From Candidatus Thalassarchaeum sp. (GTDB taxonomy: Archaea > Thermoplasmatota > Poseidoniia > Poseidoniales > Thalassarchaeaceae), in NCBI GenBank assembly GCA_016777225.1, contig JADHRW010000001.1:1-64000 (forward strand): a DNA stretch of 64,000 bases, in the 5' to 3' direction. Position numbers and translations under genes: made by a program. Below are positions 9,572-19,342 of this stretch, piece after piece; position 1 is the first letter of the stretch, and each line of letters starts with the position of its first letter. A model generated the notes under the pieces. That model was given only the letters and a program-made list of their open reading frames with translations, searched no databases and was not told the origin of the DNA.

Positions 9572-11185
9572 TCAGGCAAATGGAATTGATGCTGAAGCAT
9601 GAGTATGTAAATTAATCACAGTTAGTATGCAAGGTTTTGGCTGGAAACCTAACATTCTTTGATAATCTGTCTGATCTTGCCATGTTGAACTATGAACAAT
9701 TGTTGTACCTTTATGGTCACCAATAAATTGCCCATGAACATGTCCTGTAACAAATATATCTGGAATAGTTCCTATTACCATACTATCTTCTGGTTCCGGA
9801 GACAATGGAGTTTTACCACCCCAAGAAGGTGCTAAATGTCTCCTTTCTAACATAGAACGCATGGCCATCTCTGGTTTAGCGTAAGTAACAGACCTTAGAC
9901 CAGCAACGAAATCATCAATACTTTTACCATGATAAGAAAGAATTCTAACTCCATGAAGACTAAAATCACAAGGATTGCCAACGAAAACAGCATCGGAATA
10001 ATCTTGTTGAACTTCTGGATCTAATGCTGGCTGAGGCTCAGCGGGCCGAACCGCATCATGATTACCGGGTAAAATTATCACATCTACCCAATCTGGAAGG
10101 CCGCTCAAAAGATTGGCTAATTCACCATATTGCTTGAAAAGATCAGTTATTGCAAGGTGTCTTTCTTGTCCAGGATAAATACCTACACCATCTACACCGT
10201 CTCCACTTAAGACAAAATATTTTATTGTCTTTGCCAATGGGTCATTTTGGAACCAATGAATCATTTTTTCCCATTGCGGACCAAGGAATGTTTTACTCCC
10301 TACGTGTACATCAGAGAGAAATGCTGCAGATACCGCTTCATCAGCACTGGCTGCATTCTTAGCTCTCCTTGGTAAAGGTGGCATATGTATGTTTGAAGAG
10401 ATGAATAAATCAGTTCTATCGCCGATAAAATAACCACTAACACCTACCACATCATCATTCATCAATCCATCTAAGGCTGCATGTAATGGATTAGAACCAG
10501 ATGGAGGTTTCAAAAGGCATTGAATTTGAGTAGTTTCATCTTCAATCATGAACATAAGATTACCAGATTTTGCCCAACGTGGTTCACTTACAAGTCCTAC
10601 AATAGTAATTTCATACTCAGAAGATGAGTAGCGTTGTCTATTTCTGTAGGCCTCAGCGTTAGATATAGGTCTTCTCGGTAGTGAACGGCCTTCAATCATT
10701 AAATTTCGAATCTTACTAAGACGACTATTAAAAAATGATTTGATGTCTGATAGTTTACCTTCTGTAATGGAATTTCCAGTTATATCAAAATGAATTTCGA
10801 TTTCAGAGTCTATATCTTTGGCCAGCATAGGAAAATCATGGAGACTGTAATGAGATAATCCATGAGGACGGGGTGCGATAGAAATATCATTACTTGATAT
10901 TGGAGCAATTACTCTACCAATAGCAGAGGGATTATCTGGAGCAGGTAGTGTAGCTTGTGAGGTCTTAATGGATACCTGAAAATTTTCAATCTTCGGAGGC
11001 ACTAACGAAAGTAACTGATCGATTGAGCGTGAATTAAGAATTTTAACATTAGAGGCATTGGCGGCCTCTATTAATGCAGACAAATTATCTAATGATTCTA
11101 TTTTTTCTTTAGCATCTTGAGTTGTTACAAGAATACCAGCAGAAAGCAATATCTTCTGCCGTTCCGCCCAATCATCCGATGCCAT
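9572..11185 (-). CDS. DNA polymerase D small subunit DP1
   Basis: OB domain followed by calcineurin-like phosphoesterase: AAFLSDVHVGSKTF, ILPGNHDAVRPAEPQP, VTGHVHG. Confidence 0.92.
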   Translation of the reverse strand: MASDDWAERQKILLSAGILVTTQDAKEKIESLDNLSALIEAANASNVKILNSRSIDQLLSLVPPKIENFQVSIKTSQATLPAPDNPSAIGRVIAPISSNDISIAPRPHGLSHYSLHDFPMLAKDIDSEIEIHFDITGNSITEGKLSDIKSFFNSRLSKIRNLMIEGRSLPRRPISNAEAYRNRQRYSSSEYEITIVGLVSEPRWAKSGNLMFMIEDETTQIQCLLKPPSGSNPLHAALDGLMNDDVVGVSGYFIGDRTDLFISSNIHMPPLPRRAKNAASADEAVSAAFLSDVHVGSKTFLGPQWEKMIHWFQNDPLAKTIKYFVLSGDGVDGVGIYPGQERHLAITDLFKQYGELANLLSGLPDWVDVIILPGNHDAVRPAEPQPALDPEVQQDYSDAVFVGNPCDFSLHGVRILSYHGKSIDDFVAGLRSVTYAKPEMAMRSMLERRHLAPSWGGKTPLSPEPEDSMVIGTIPDIFVTGHVHGQFIGDHKGTTIVHSSTWQDQTDYQRMLGFQPKPCILTVINLHTHASASIPFA

Positions 11186-11234
11186 CTGTTCGTTGTGAGA
11201 TAAACACGCTCATGATAATATCGATGTAGAGAAG

Positions 11235-11915
11235 TCATTCATCCCAATCTGTTAGAGATGCCAAATCTACTTTCTGAATCTCATCGGCAACAGTTGTTTC
11301 TTCCACAGTCCAAGACATACTACCTGCCCATTCCTCTGAAGAAGGATCCATTTCTGAGATATCTTGAGTAATGTCTAATAATTCATTATTTTCTTCTTCC
11401 GATACGTTTTCTTGGTCTTCAAATCTATCTAATGTCTCTAGAGCTAGACGAAGAGCAAAGACTGCAAAAGAACGCTTATTATCAGATCTATCATTATCAC
11501 CAAAATCCATCCTCCGTACAAGAAAATAATCTTGAGCAATTACTGCAACATGAACACGTCCAACTTCTTTATCTATTGTAGAACCTCCTGGACCTGCTAT
11601 TCCAGTTATTGCAATTGAAACATCAGAACCAGATTGGTACCTAGCACCTCTAGCCATTTGAACAGCCACTTCATGTGAAACTGCTCCCGCCTCACCTTCA
11701 TCAAAAGCAGATTTTTCTACACCTAACTCTCTCATTTTAGCTTCATTAGAATAAACAATCCACCCTTGACTGAACCATTGGGAGGCCCCAGAAATATCTG
11801 TTATCAGTGAGGCAAGTAATCCACCAGTACATGATTCGGCTGTAGATATAGTCCATCCCTTCTTTCTGAGACGCCTTGTCATCCTAGATGCCAATCCCGC
11901 CGTCTCTTCTACCAT
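11235..11915 (-). CDS. CinA C-terminal-type nicotinamide-nucleotide amidohydrolase
   Basis: STAESCTGGLLASLITDISGASQWFSQGWIVYSN...ITGIAGPGGST; acidic C-terminal tail. Confidence 0.9.
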   Translation of the reverse strand: MVEETAGLASRMTRRLRKKGWTISTAESCTGGLLASLITDISGASQWFSQGWIVYSNEAKMRELGVEKSAFDEGEAGAVSHEVAVQMARGARYQSGSDVSIAITGIAGPGGSTIDKEVGRVHVAVIAQDYFLVRRMDFGDNDRSDNKRSFAVFALRLALETLDRFEDQENVSEEENNELLDITQDISEMDPSSEEWAGSMSWTVEETTVADEIQKVDLASLTDWDE

Positions 11916-11976
11916 ATGTGCCCCTCACTGCAGTCCTTCTTGACTGTTTACACTGAATCATTGAGGGTTTGAGTGG

Positions 11977-12049
11977 TGGGCCCGGCAGGAATTGAACCTG
12001 CGATCTTCGCTTTGTAAGAGCAACGTCATAACCCCTAGACCACGGGCCC
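11977..12049 (-). tRNA. tRNA-Val (UAC)
   Basis: Acceptor GGGCCCG/CGGGCCC, anticodon loop CTTACAA, T-arm GGTTCAATTCC; 3' CCA encoded at 11974-11976. Confidence 0.95.
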
Positions 12050-12091
12050 CACAAAGAGACTCGGGTAGCGTCGCATTCAAATCATTGGTGG

Positions 12092-13111
12092 TTGAACATT
12101 CTGTCAGAGAGTGGTGTTTTGGGCAATATTGAGGAGCTTTTAGAAAGTCTAAAAATAGCAGGGGTCCCATTAGACAAAAGCATTGAAAAAGCCTTTAAAT
12201 CAGTAAAAATAGAAGATTTTGTTGAATATTCAACTGAAGAATTCTGGCAAGATAAACCAGTAATCTTTATGACAACTAAGGCTGGAATTGTGAAAAATAT
12301 TTCTGCTCCACATATGATTGCAATATTGTCGCATCATTTAGAGATTAGAAATGGTTTACATTTGTTGTTATTGGGTTCGAAAGGAGGTTACATTGCTGCA
12401 ATTTTAGATCAACTATTAGGAGTAGATGGAATAGTGACAATAATTGAGCCACATAATGAAGTTCTTGAACATACGAGAGATGCTTTAGAGAATTATAAAT
12501 CAAAGGGAATTATTAGAGTATTATCATCATCAAGTATGGACTATTTTGAAGATTTTGAGAAACCCATAGATAGAGTATTGATTACAGGAGCGATTAGAGA
12601 AATCCCTGGATTTTTAGAAACGACATTACATGAGGGAGCATTTATTCTAGGGCCTTTTGGAGGTATGTTACAACAAAGACTTTTGAAAAGAGAAAAAAAT
12701 GGAGAAGATTGGTTAGATACTGACCTAGGAGGAGTCGTTTTCGGTCCTATGGATACAATAAATGCAGAAAGAAATCCTCTAGAGCCACAAGTTTTGGCAG
12801 AAGGGTTAGAAGATTCTTTGAAACTAATCTCAGAAATTATTGAAATCGATGAATCCATCTATCAGAGTATTGAACAACTTATCGTATCTCTAAGAGAACT
12901 ACCAAGAGATATTCCAGCAATCTCTGAGGATACCTCTGAAGAAGAAATATTGGAGCATCCTGTAATGGATCTAATTATGTCAGAAATGGAGTTTTTAGCT
13001 CCTATCTGGCCGATATTAGGTCATATGATCTCAATGGATTTCATTACTTTTGAGGATTCAGATGATGAAGATACATCTATGGCAGGTGGACACGAAGATC
13101 TAGTCCCTTGA
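12092..13111 (+). CDS. Protein-L-isoaspartate O-methyltransferase-like protein with C-terminal extension
   Basis: 'KNISAPHMIAIL' and 'LLLGSKGGYIAAIL' correspond to the PCMT SAPHM and SAM-binding motifs; possible TTG start. Confidence 0.65.
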   Translation: MNILSESGVLGNIEELLESLKIAGVPLDKSIEKAFKSVKIEDFVEYSTEEFWQDKPVIFMTTKAGIVKNISAPHMIAILSHHLEIRNGLHLLLLGSKGGYIAAILDQLLGVDGIVTIIEPHNEVLEHTRDALENYKSKGIIRVLSSSSMDYFEDFEKPIDRVLITGAIREIPGFLETTLHEGAFILGPFGGMLQQRLLKREKNGEDWLDTDLGGVVFGPMDTINAERNPLEPQVLAEGLEDSLKLISEIIEIDESIYQSIEQLIVSLRELPRDIPAISEDTSEEEILEHPVMDLIMSEMEFLAPIWPILGHMISMDFITFEDSDDEDTSMAGGHEDLVP

Positions 13112-14166
13112 ATAGGAGTATTCTTGCACTACATGGTAGTGGGAGAATTGTGGTTAGGGCAGCTATACGGCAGTTGAACGATAAAGATGTTCGACAAAGA
13201 AGAAGAGCAGTCAGAAAATTATTCGAATTAAATGACCCTATAGCCATCGATGCATTTATCCCTCTGCTTGATGATTCTGACGAATGGTTTCGAGGAAAGG
13301 CACTAATGGCAATACAAAAATGGGCATCTATGAAAGATCTAAGACTGGCAGAAAGACTTGCATATTCAAGCAAAGTAGAAGAGCGAATTTTAGCATCAAG
13401 AATAGCCCCCCGAGTCGGAAAAACATCTAAAATTATTCTTAAAAAATTATCAAAAGATACTGATCATCTGGTGAAACAAAATGCTTGGAAGGTTCGTCTA
13501 CATCAGGATGAACTTTTAATTAAAGAAGCTATTGAAAATGAAGAAACCGGTGTGCGTATCTTAGCAGTAGAAATAATTGAAAAAATGAAACATATTGATG
13601 ATGAAATCATTATAAAAATTCTAAAAGATGAGTCGAGTAGAATTAGGAAAAAAGCAGTATCTATTCTAAGAGTTCACCCTGAATTAAATTCTTCAGGACA
13701 ATATGATGAAATTATTATCGATATTGCAGAAAATGATAAAAATGCACAAATAGATGCGATTATTATGTTAATTGAAAGTGGTAGAGAATCTGGCGTGATT
13801 CGTGAAAAGATTCCAATATGGTTAGAACAGGAGAACCCACAAATGGTTAAATCAATTATTCATTCTCTAAAAGATAAAAAGTGGAGTGAAATGGAAAATT
13901 TAACTAAGGCTATTATTAATTCATCTAATGATAAATTGATTTCAGGAATTTTAAGAAGAAATAATACAATTGAAGCTAATGAATTAAGAAAAGAAATATT
14001 AATTGATGAAAAAAGAAGTAATGTCTTAAGAGCGCGTATAATAGAAGATTTATTCGGAAAAAAACAGAATGATGAAGTTCTAATTAAAATCATAACAGAT
14101 TTACAAAATTCAGAAAGTGAATCTATATCTAATTCCGCTCAGATGTTCATGAAAAGTATTGAATAA
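13108..14166 (+). CDS. HEAT-repeat protein
   Basis: Repeated helical units (DKDVRQRRRAVRKLFEL, DDSDEWFRGKALMAI, EETGVRILAVEII, DESSRIRKKAVSIL); overlaps the upstream stop. Confidence 0.7.
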   Translation: MNRSILALHGSGRIVVRAAIRQLNDKDVRQRRRAVRKLFELNDPIAIDAFIPLLDDSDEWFRGKALMAIQKWASMKDLRLAERLAYSSKVEERILASRIAPRVGKTSKIILKKLSKDTDHLVKQNAWKVRLHQDELLIKEAIENEETGVRILAVEIIEKMKHIDDEIIIKILKDESSRIRKKAVSILRVHPELNSSGQYDEIIIDIAENDKNAQIDAIIMLIESGRESGVIREKIPIWLEQENPQMVKSIIHSLKDKKWSEMENLTKAIINSSNDKLISGILRRNNTIEANELRKEILIDEKRSNVLRARIIEDLFGKKQNDEVLIKIITDLQNSESESISNSAQMFMKSIE

Positions 14167-14169
14167 ATA

Positions 14170-14577
14170 CTAGATCGCAGGTTTTCTCAGTCTAGACAAT
14201 GGAACTGCGATAGGTGGTAAATGGTCAGAAAGCCTGTGACGACTAGTTTTAGGTGTGAATAAATTTCCTGAAAGTGCAGCCTGAATTACTTCATTTTTCG
14301 TGACTTTATCACGACCACAGTTGGGCCAAACATCAAGTTCTATCAAGCTATCTTCTAAATAATCAATAAGTACACATGGTACACATAATAGTTCTAATCT
14401 CTGGGCAACATTATATCTATGATGACCATCAAGAATTGTACCAGTCGCTCTATCTATCAGCAATGGCTTAGTGTAAGCATTCCATCGATGAGTCATTTTT
14501 TCAAGTTGATCTACTTTTTTTGGAAGTATTTGCTCATGAGGTCTTAAAACCTCTAATGGCACTAACTCGACGTTCAT
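14170..14577 (-). CDS. ParB/sulfiredoxin-fold protein, possible free-serine kinase (SerK/SbnI-like)
   Basis: VPLEVLRPHEQI...TGTILDGHHRYNVAQRL ParB-like core, compact 135 aa, no HTH. Confidence 0.6.
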   Translation of the reverse strand: MNVELVPLEVLRPHEQILPKKVDQLEKMTHRWNAYTKPLLIDRATGTILDGHHRYNVAQRLELLCVPCVLIDYLEDSLIELDVWPNCGRDKVTKNEVIQAALSGNLFTPKTSRHRLSDHLPPIAVPLSRLRKPAI

Positions 14578-14634
14578 ACTGAACGCGAGAAGTGCATCAC
14601 TGTTAGTTCTGATGCCCGAAGACCTGATGTTCTA

Positions 14635-15876
14635 ATGCATATACGAGCATACATGAGTGACCCTCGGAATCTTCTTACATCTGAAGATAAATTAGTCTTA
14701 CAAAGACTGAGAACAGAAGGGAAAGCATGGATTGTAGGAGGATGGGTAAGAGATGTATTACTTGGAAAATCACCATTTGAGTTAGATATTGCGACTACAT
14801 TGACTCCAGATGAAGTTAAACGATTATTTCCAAGGACTATACCCGTTGGAGAAGATTATGGCACCGTAATAGTGAGATTAGATGAGGGAAATAAAGGTGA
14901 ATGGGAAGTTACTACTTTACGCGAAGAAGGAAACTATGGAGATGGAAGAAGACCTGATAATGTTGTTTTCGGGCAGCATATTGAACTTGATTTAGCCCGT
15001 CGTGATTTTACAATTAATGCTATGGCAATAGATGAAAATGGAATCATAATAGATCTATTTGATGGGAAAAAAGATTTGCAATATGACATAATAAGAACTG
15101 TTGGAAATGCTACAGAAAGAATAGCAGAAGATGGTTTGAGAATCATGCGTGCATTTAGATTCCTAGATAAAGATGGAATTACTGTAAGATCTTTGGACAA
15201 TGATTTAGAGAAAGCAATTATAGAAAATAAGGAAATGTTGCAAAAAGTATCTAATGAAAGAATAGGTGAGGAATTTAAAAAGATATTAGCAAGTAAAAAA
15301 TCTTTTGAAATATTGCAAAAAATGGAAGAAACAGGAGTATTACAGATGATATTTAAAAATATATCAATTGACTTAAATGATTCAAGTAGAAATAATCCAT
15401 TAGTAACATTAGCTAGAATCTTGCGAAGAAATGAATGTAATGGTTCTGAACTTTACTCCAAACTTAGAGATAATCTCAAATTTTCTAAAAAAGAATTAAG
15501 ATTAATATCTTTCTTACATGATTATAAAAATGTGAAATTTGAAGAAAATATAGAAAGTATTAGAAGATTCATAATTTATCTCTCTAATGAGCAAAAATTA
15601 GCAATTCTTGAATATCATCAACCTTTAGAATTTATTGAGGAGTTAAATAAATTAAAAAATACTACTGATAATATTTCGCCTCTTGTAGATGGAATCACGC
15701 TTTCAAGAGTTACAGGTATTCAACCTGGACCTAAATTAGGAATGCTCAAAGGGTGGTTGTTTAGAATACAAATTGAGAAAAATATCACACATCAAGAAGA
15801 AGTTCTGAAATCTTTAGAAAATATTGATTGGAACAATGAGAATTATCAAACCTGGCCTATACTATCATGGCCATGA
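14635..15876 (+). CDS. Class II (bacterial-type) CCA tRNA nucleotidyltransferase / poly(A) polymerase family
   Basis: IVGGWVRDVLLG...ELDIATTLTPDEVKRLFPRTIPVGEDYGTV...RRDFTINAMA...AEDGLRIMRAFRF. Confidence 0.88.
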   Translation: MHIRAYMSDPRNLLTSEDKLVLQRLRTEGKAWIVGGWVRDVLLGKSPFELDIATTLTPDEVKRLFPRTIPVGEDYGTVIVRLDEGNKGEWEVTTLREEGNYGDGRRPDNVVFGQHIELDLARRDFTINAMAIDENGIIIDLFDGKKDLQYDIIRTVGNATERIAEDGLRIMRAFRFLDKDGITVRSLDNDLEKAIIENKEMLQKVSNERIGEEFKKILASKKSFEILQKMEETGVLQMIFKNISIDLNDSSRNNPLVTLARILRRNECNGSELYSKLRDNLKFSKKELRLISFLHDYKNVKFEENIESIRRFIIYLSNEQKLAILEYHQPLEFIEELNKLKNTTDNISPLVDGITLSRVTGIQPGPKLGMLKGWLFRIQIEKNITHQEEVLKSLENIDWNNENYQTWPILSWP

Positions 15877-16386
15877 TTAAACTTCATTTAGATATTCAAT
15901 ATATTCTGTTTCATCTAAAAACTGATCTTCATCGAACTCATGAGGTTGAACAATAACACACCAACCATCTGCATAAGCATCATCATTAACAAGATCTGGA
16001 TTATCTTCAATATCCCCATTTAAAGAAACTATCTTACAAGGGAATGGTGCATTAATGAGTAATTTATCATGCTCAGTAGTTACGGTAAGTAGTAAATCTT
16101 CAAGTCCCACTTCATCACCAGTAGTCATAGGTGTTCCTGCATCATCATCTTGTGTAACCTCTTCTTCATCAGCATCAGAATCTTCTGATTTAAATTCTGA
16201 ATCATCTTCAGGTTTTGTTAAAATTACTCTAACAATATCTCCATATTCTGCTCGAACAAACTCACTTATTCCAATCTTAATTTGAGAGTCGATTTTCTTC
16301 GGATCTAATACTTGTAACCAAAGATGTTCGAGAGTGTATTTTCTTCCATGTGCCACACCAAATTCGTAATAATCGCTATCCGCCAT
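15877..16386 (-). CDS. Glycine cleavage H-like / lipoyl-fold protein with acidic insertion
   Basis: 'KYTLEHLWLQV...IKIGISEF', 'NAPFPCKIVSLNGDIEDNPDLVNDDAYADGWCVIVQP' match the GcvH framework. Confidence 0.6.
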   Translation of the reverse strand: MADSDYYEFGVAHGRKYTLEHLWLQVLDPKKIDSQIKIGISEFVRAEYGDIVRVILTKPEDDSEFKSEDSDADEEEVTQDDDAGTPMTTGDEVGLEDLLLTVTTEHDKLLINAPFPCKIVSLNGDIEDNPDLVNDDAYADGWCVIVQPHEFDEDQFLDETEYIEYLNEV

Positions 16387-16492
16387 ACTAATTCTCGACC
16401 TGCGCCCAACTGACGACCGCTTTCAAATCTTCGATTGAGAGAAGTTGTAACATTTATCATTACGAGACATTAACAACACCATTGACTTCGGA

Positions 16493-17680
16493 GTGTTAGG
16501 TGAGATAATGGAATTCATGGAAACAGAAGAACAAAGCATGATTCGAGAGATGGTTCGTGGCTTCGCAGAAGAGGTATTAGCACCTACCTGTTTAGAACGT
16601 GATAGGAACGCTTTACCCCCGTTAGATGAGTGGAAGAAATTCTGCGAATATGGCTTGCAGGGCATCACTATTCCCGAAAAATATGGAGGTATGCCAGTTG
16701 ATGATATATCTGAAGCCATAATCATTGAAGAGCTTGCTAGAGTAGATCCATCATTTGCTGTAATGTATTGTGTACATGTAGGATTGTGTGCTAAAACTAT
16801 AGCACTTCACGGAAATGAAAAACAAAAAGAAGAGTACTTAACCAGACTTACTGGAGAGGAAATTGGCGCTTATTCTCTTTCTGAGGCAGGGGCCGGCACT
16901 GATGCAGCCGCGATGGTTTGTAAAGCAAAATTATCTGATGATGGTAAGGACTTCATAATTAATGGAGAGAAGATGTGGGTTACTAATGGACAGAGCGCAG
17001 ATATCTATGTTTTGTTTGCAAAAGATGTCGATCATCCGGATTATGGAGTGAAAAAACATGGGGGGACTACTGCATTCATTATCGATTCATCGATGGAAGG
17101 ATTTACGGTAGGAAAAAAAGAGGAGAAATTAGGAATAAGATCATCTGATACATGTGTACTATTACTAGAAAACTGCAAGGTACCAGTGGAAAATGTCTTG
17201 AAAAATGTTGGAGAGGGATTCCCCATTGCTATGAATGCATTGGATAATTCCAGAATCGGTATTGCTGCACAGGCATTAGGTATTTCTCAAGGTGCATTTG
17301 AATCAGCATTAAATTATTCATATGAGAGACAAGCATTTGGAAAACCAATCTCTCATCATCAAAGTATTGGAAATTATCTTGCAGATATGGCGACACAAAT
17401 TGAGGCTTCGAGAATGATGGTTTACAAAGCAGCATGGGCTAAACAGAAGCATTACGAAGAAGGAGGGACCAGACATACAAAAGAAGCAAGTATGGCTAAA
17501 CTATTCGCAGGAGATACTGCTATGTGGGTTTCCGAAAGAGCCGTGCAAATACTTGGAGGATATGGATATACTACTGACTTCCCAGTTGAAAGATTCTTCA
17601 GAGACGCTAAAATAACTCAAATTTATGAAGGAACTCAGGAAGTTCAACGAATTGTCATTAATAGAGCGATTAAACCCTGA
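16493..17680 (+). CDS. Acyl-CoA dehydrogenase
   Basis: AYSLSEAGAGTDAAAM, 'NGEKMWVTNG', 'QILGGYGYTTDFPVERFFRDAKITQIYEGTQEVQR'. Confidence 0.93.
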   Translation: MLGEIMEFMETEEQSMIREMVRGFAEEVLAPTCLERDRNALPPLDEWKKFCEYGLQGITIPEKYGGMPVDDISEAIIIEELARVDPSFAVMYCVHVGLCAKTIALHGNEKQKEEYLTRLTGEEIGAYSLSEAGAGTDAAAMVCKAKLSDDGKDFIINGEKMWVTNGQSADIYVLFAKDVDHPDYGVKKHGGTTAFIIDSSMEGFTVGKKEEKLGIRSSDTCVLLLENCKVPVENVLKNVGEGFPIAMNALDNSRIGIAAQALGISQGAFESALNYSYERQAFGKPISHHQSIGNYLADMATQIEASRMMVYKAAWAKQKHYEEGGTRHTKEASMAKLFAGDTAMWVSERAVQILGGYGYTTDFPVERFFRDAKITQIYEGTQEVQRIVINRAIKP

Positions 17681-17703
17681 ATAAAAATCTGATAGATTAG
17701 AAA

Positions 17704-19257
17704 TTATTCAATCCATGAATATTTTCTCTGGCCTTCCAGAACATCAACTCCACCGACTGATAGTAATGCAAATTCTTTTTTAGGCGGAACAACCGATTCT
17801 TTCTGAGAACCACGATGAAGAGATTCATAAATTTCTTTATTGATAGGATGCCTTTCAGTAAGGCGATTAAATAGATTAAATTCCGTAGCAACATCTTTCC
17901 ATTCAGATTGTACTATTCCTTCAAACACTTTTGCTTTAGCACCTGAACCATAACCACAAAGACCAATTCTTTCACCAATCATCACTTCATCATCTAAGAA
18001 GTCAGATTCAATGGTAGACATTAATGCTAGAAAAATAGACCCAGTATATTGATTACCCACTAAACTTGAAGCACGTTGAGCTTTTTCGATTCTTGCCTCT
18101 ACAAATTCCTTAAACAATGGAGTCTTAGAAATTAACCGTCTATATTGATCATTTGCTTTCTCAAACTCTTCATATCCATCTACTGTGTCTTCAAAGTTTT
18201 CAGGGAGAGGTTCTTCGCCTATTTCTTTGATTATATCATCCCATAAAGGTAGATGTCGTCTATCATGACGGAATACATCAGGGAACATTCTCTTACCTTG
18301 AAATGCGTAGGGCAAATGTACAATTATTCTCTTCCACTGATTGGTAAGAATCTCGTCATTCTCAGGATTATACCGACCTGAACGTATTGCTTCCACTCTA
18401 AAATTGATGAATGCTTGCTTTACAGACTCAGAATAACATCGATTTGAGAATTGACCATCAAATACAGGTGTATCTTTATGAATTTTCAATGTTTTAGATT
18501 CGAATAAGATATTATCCTTAAGTGAAGAAAGAGGTAACACATCAAGAATTCTTTCAACTAAGCCAGCTTTTCTTGGTTTTTCTCCGGCCTCTTCGGCTAA
18601 ATCTAAGACATTTTCAACAACTGTTTTCATATCAACTTCTCTTCTTGGTTTGAAAAAATCATGTACCGGCATTGTAGATACACCCCAATTGTCAGGAATA
18701 ACGATTAATCGAGGATTATGGCGAATTAGAATTGCTCCTCCGCCCGCCCCTTGAGTATATTCACCCGATGACTCAAGGTCATATTTGGCATTATCAGCAA
18801 AAACTACTATCCCCATCCTATCTTGTGATTCACCACCTCTTGCTACCCAATCGAGAGTATTATGCATTGCATCAACCGCACCAATGCAAGCGAAGGTCAA
18901 ATCTACAACATCACAATGTCTGAAACAATCCAATCCATATTCGCCTTGGTACCTTTGCTCTAGCATATCCATGATATACGTAGCAGTAGGTTTTGCTCCA
19001 TCAAGTGCTGATTCAGTCCCAAGATAAATTCTACCAATTTTATTTGGATCAAGATTATTTCTATCAATTAAACGAGCGCAAGCATTAGCACCCATAGTTG
19101 CAGTATCTTCATGAACATCAGGGATCGCCATTGCTTTCAGACCTAGCCCTCGATTTAATTTACCAAAATCCGCACCACGGAATTTTGCAAAATCTTCCAT
19201 ATCGAAATATAATTTCGGGAAATGTATCGCTATATCGTCGATTCCTACCTCTGTCAT
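17704..19257 (-). CDS. Hydroxymethylglutaryl-CoA synthase (long type)
   Basis: GLGLKAMAIPDVHEDTATM...IGRIYLGTES...DLTFACIGAVDAM (catalytic Cys)...HDFFKPR; start placed at internal MTEVGIDD. Confidence 0.82.
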   Translation of the reverse strand: MTEVGIDDIAIHFPKLYFDMEDFAKFRGADFGKLNRGLGLKAMAIPDVHEDTATMGANACARLIDRNNLDPNKIGRIYLGTESALDGAKPTATYIMDMLEQRYQGEYGLDCFRHCDVVDLTFACIGAVDAMHNTLDWVARGGESQDRMGIVVFADNAKYDLESSGEYTQGAGGGAILIRHNPRLIVIPDNWGVSTMPVHDFFKPRREVDMKTVVENVLDLAEEAGEKPRKAGLVERILDVLPLSSLKDNILFESKTLKIHKDTPVFDGQFSNRCYSESVKQAFINFRVEAIRSGRYNPENDEILTNQWKRIIVHLPYAFQGKRMFPDVFRHDRRHLPLWDDIIKEIGEEPLPENFEDTVDGYEEFEKANDQYRRLISKTPLFKEFVEARIEKAQRASSLVGNQYTGSIFLALMSTIESDFLDDEVMIGERIGLCGYGSGAKAKVFEGIVQSEWKDVATEFNLFNRLTERHPINKEIYESLHRGSQKESVVPPKKEFALLSVGGVDVLEGQRKYSWIE

Positions 19258-19342
19258 ACAACTCCTCGAACCTTGTCGCAAAGAAAGATAGTTATCATAC
19301 CTACTATGAAATTAGGTTCAAGCAGTCAATTATCAAAACGCA

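Noticed and set aside
14170-14577. ParB-like protein as a partition system
   Set aside because: No ParA neighbour, no HTH region, and no parS-like clusters seen.
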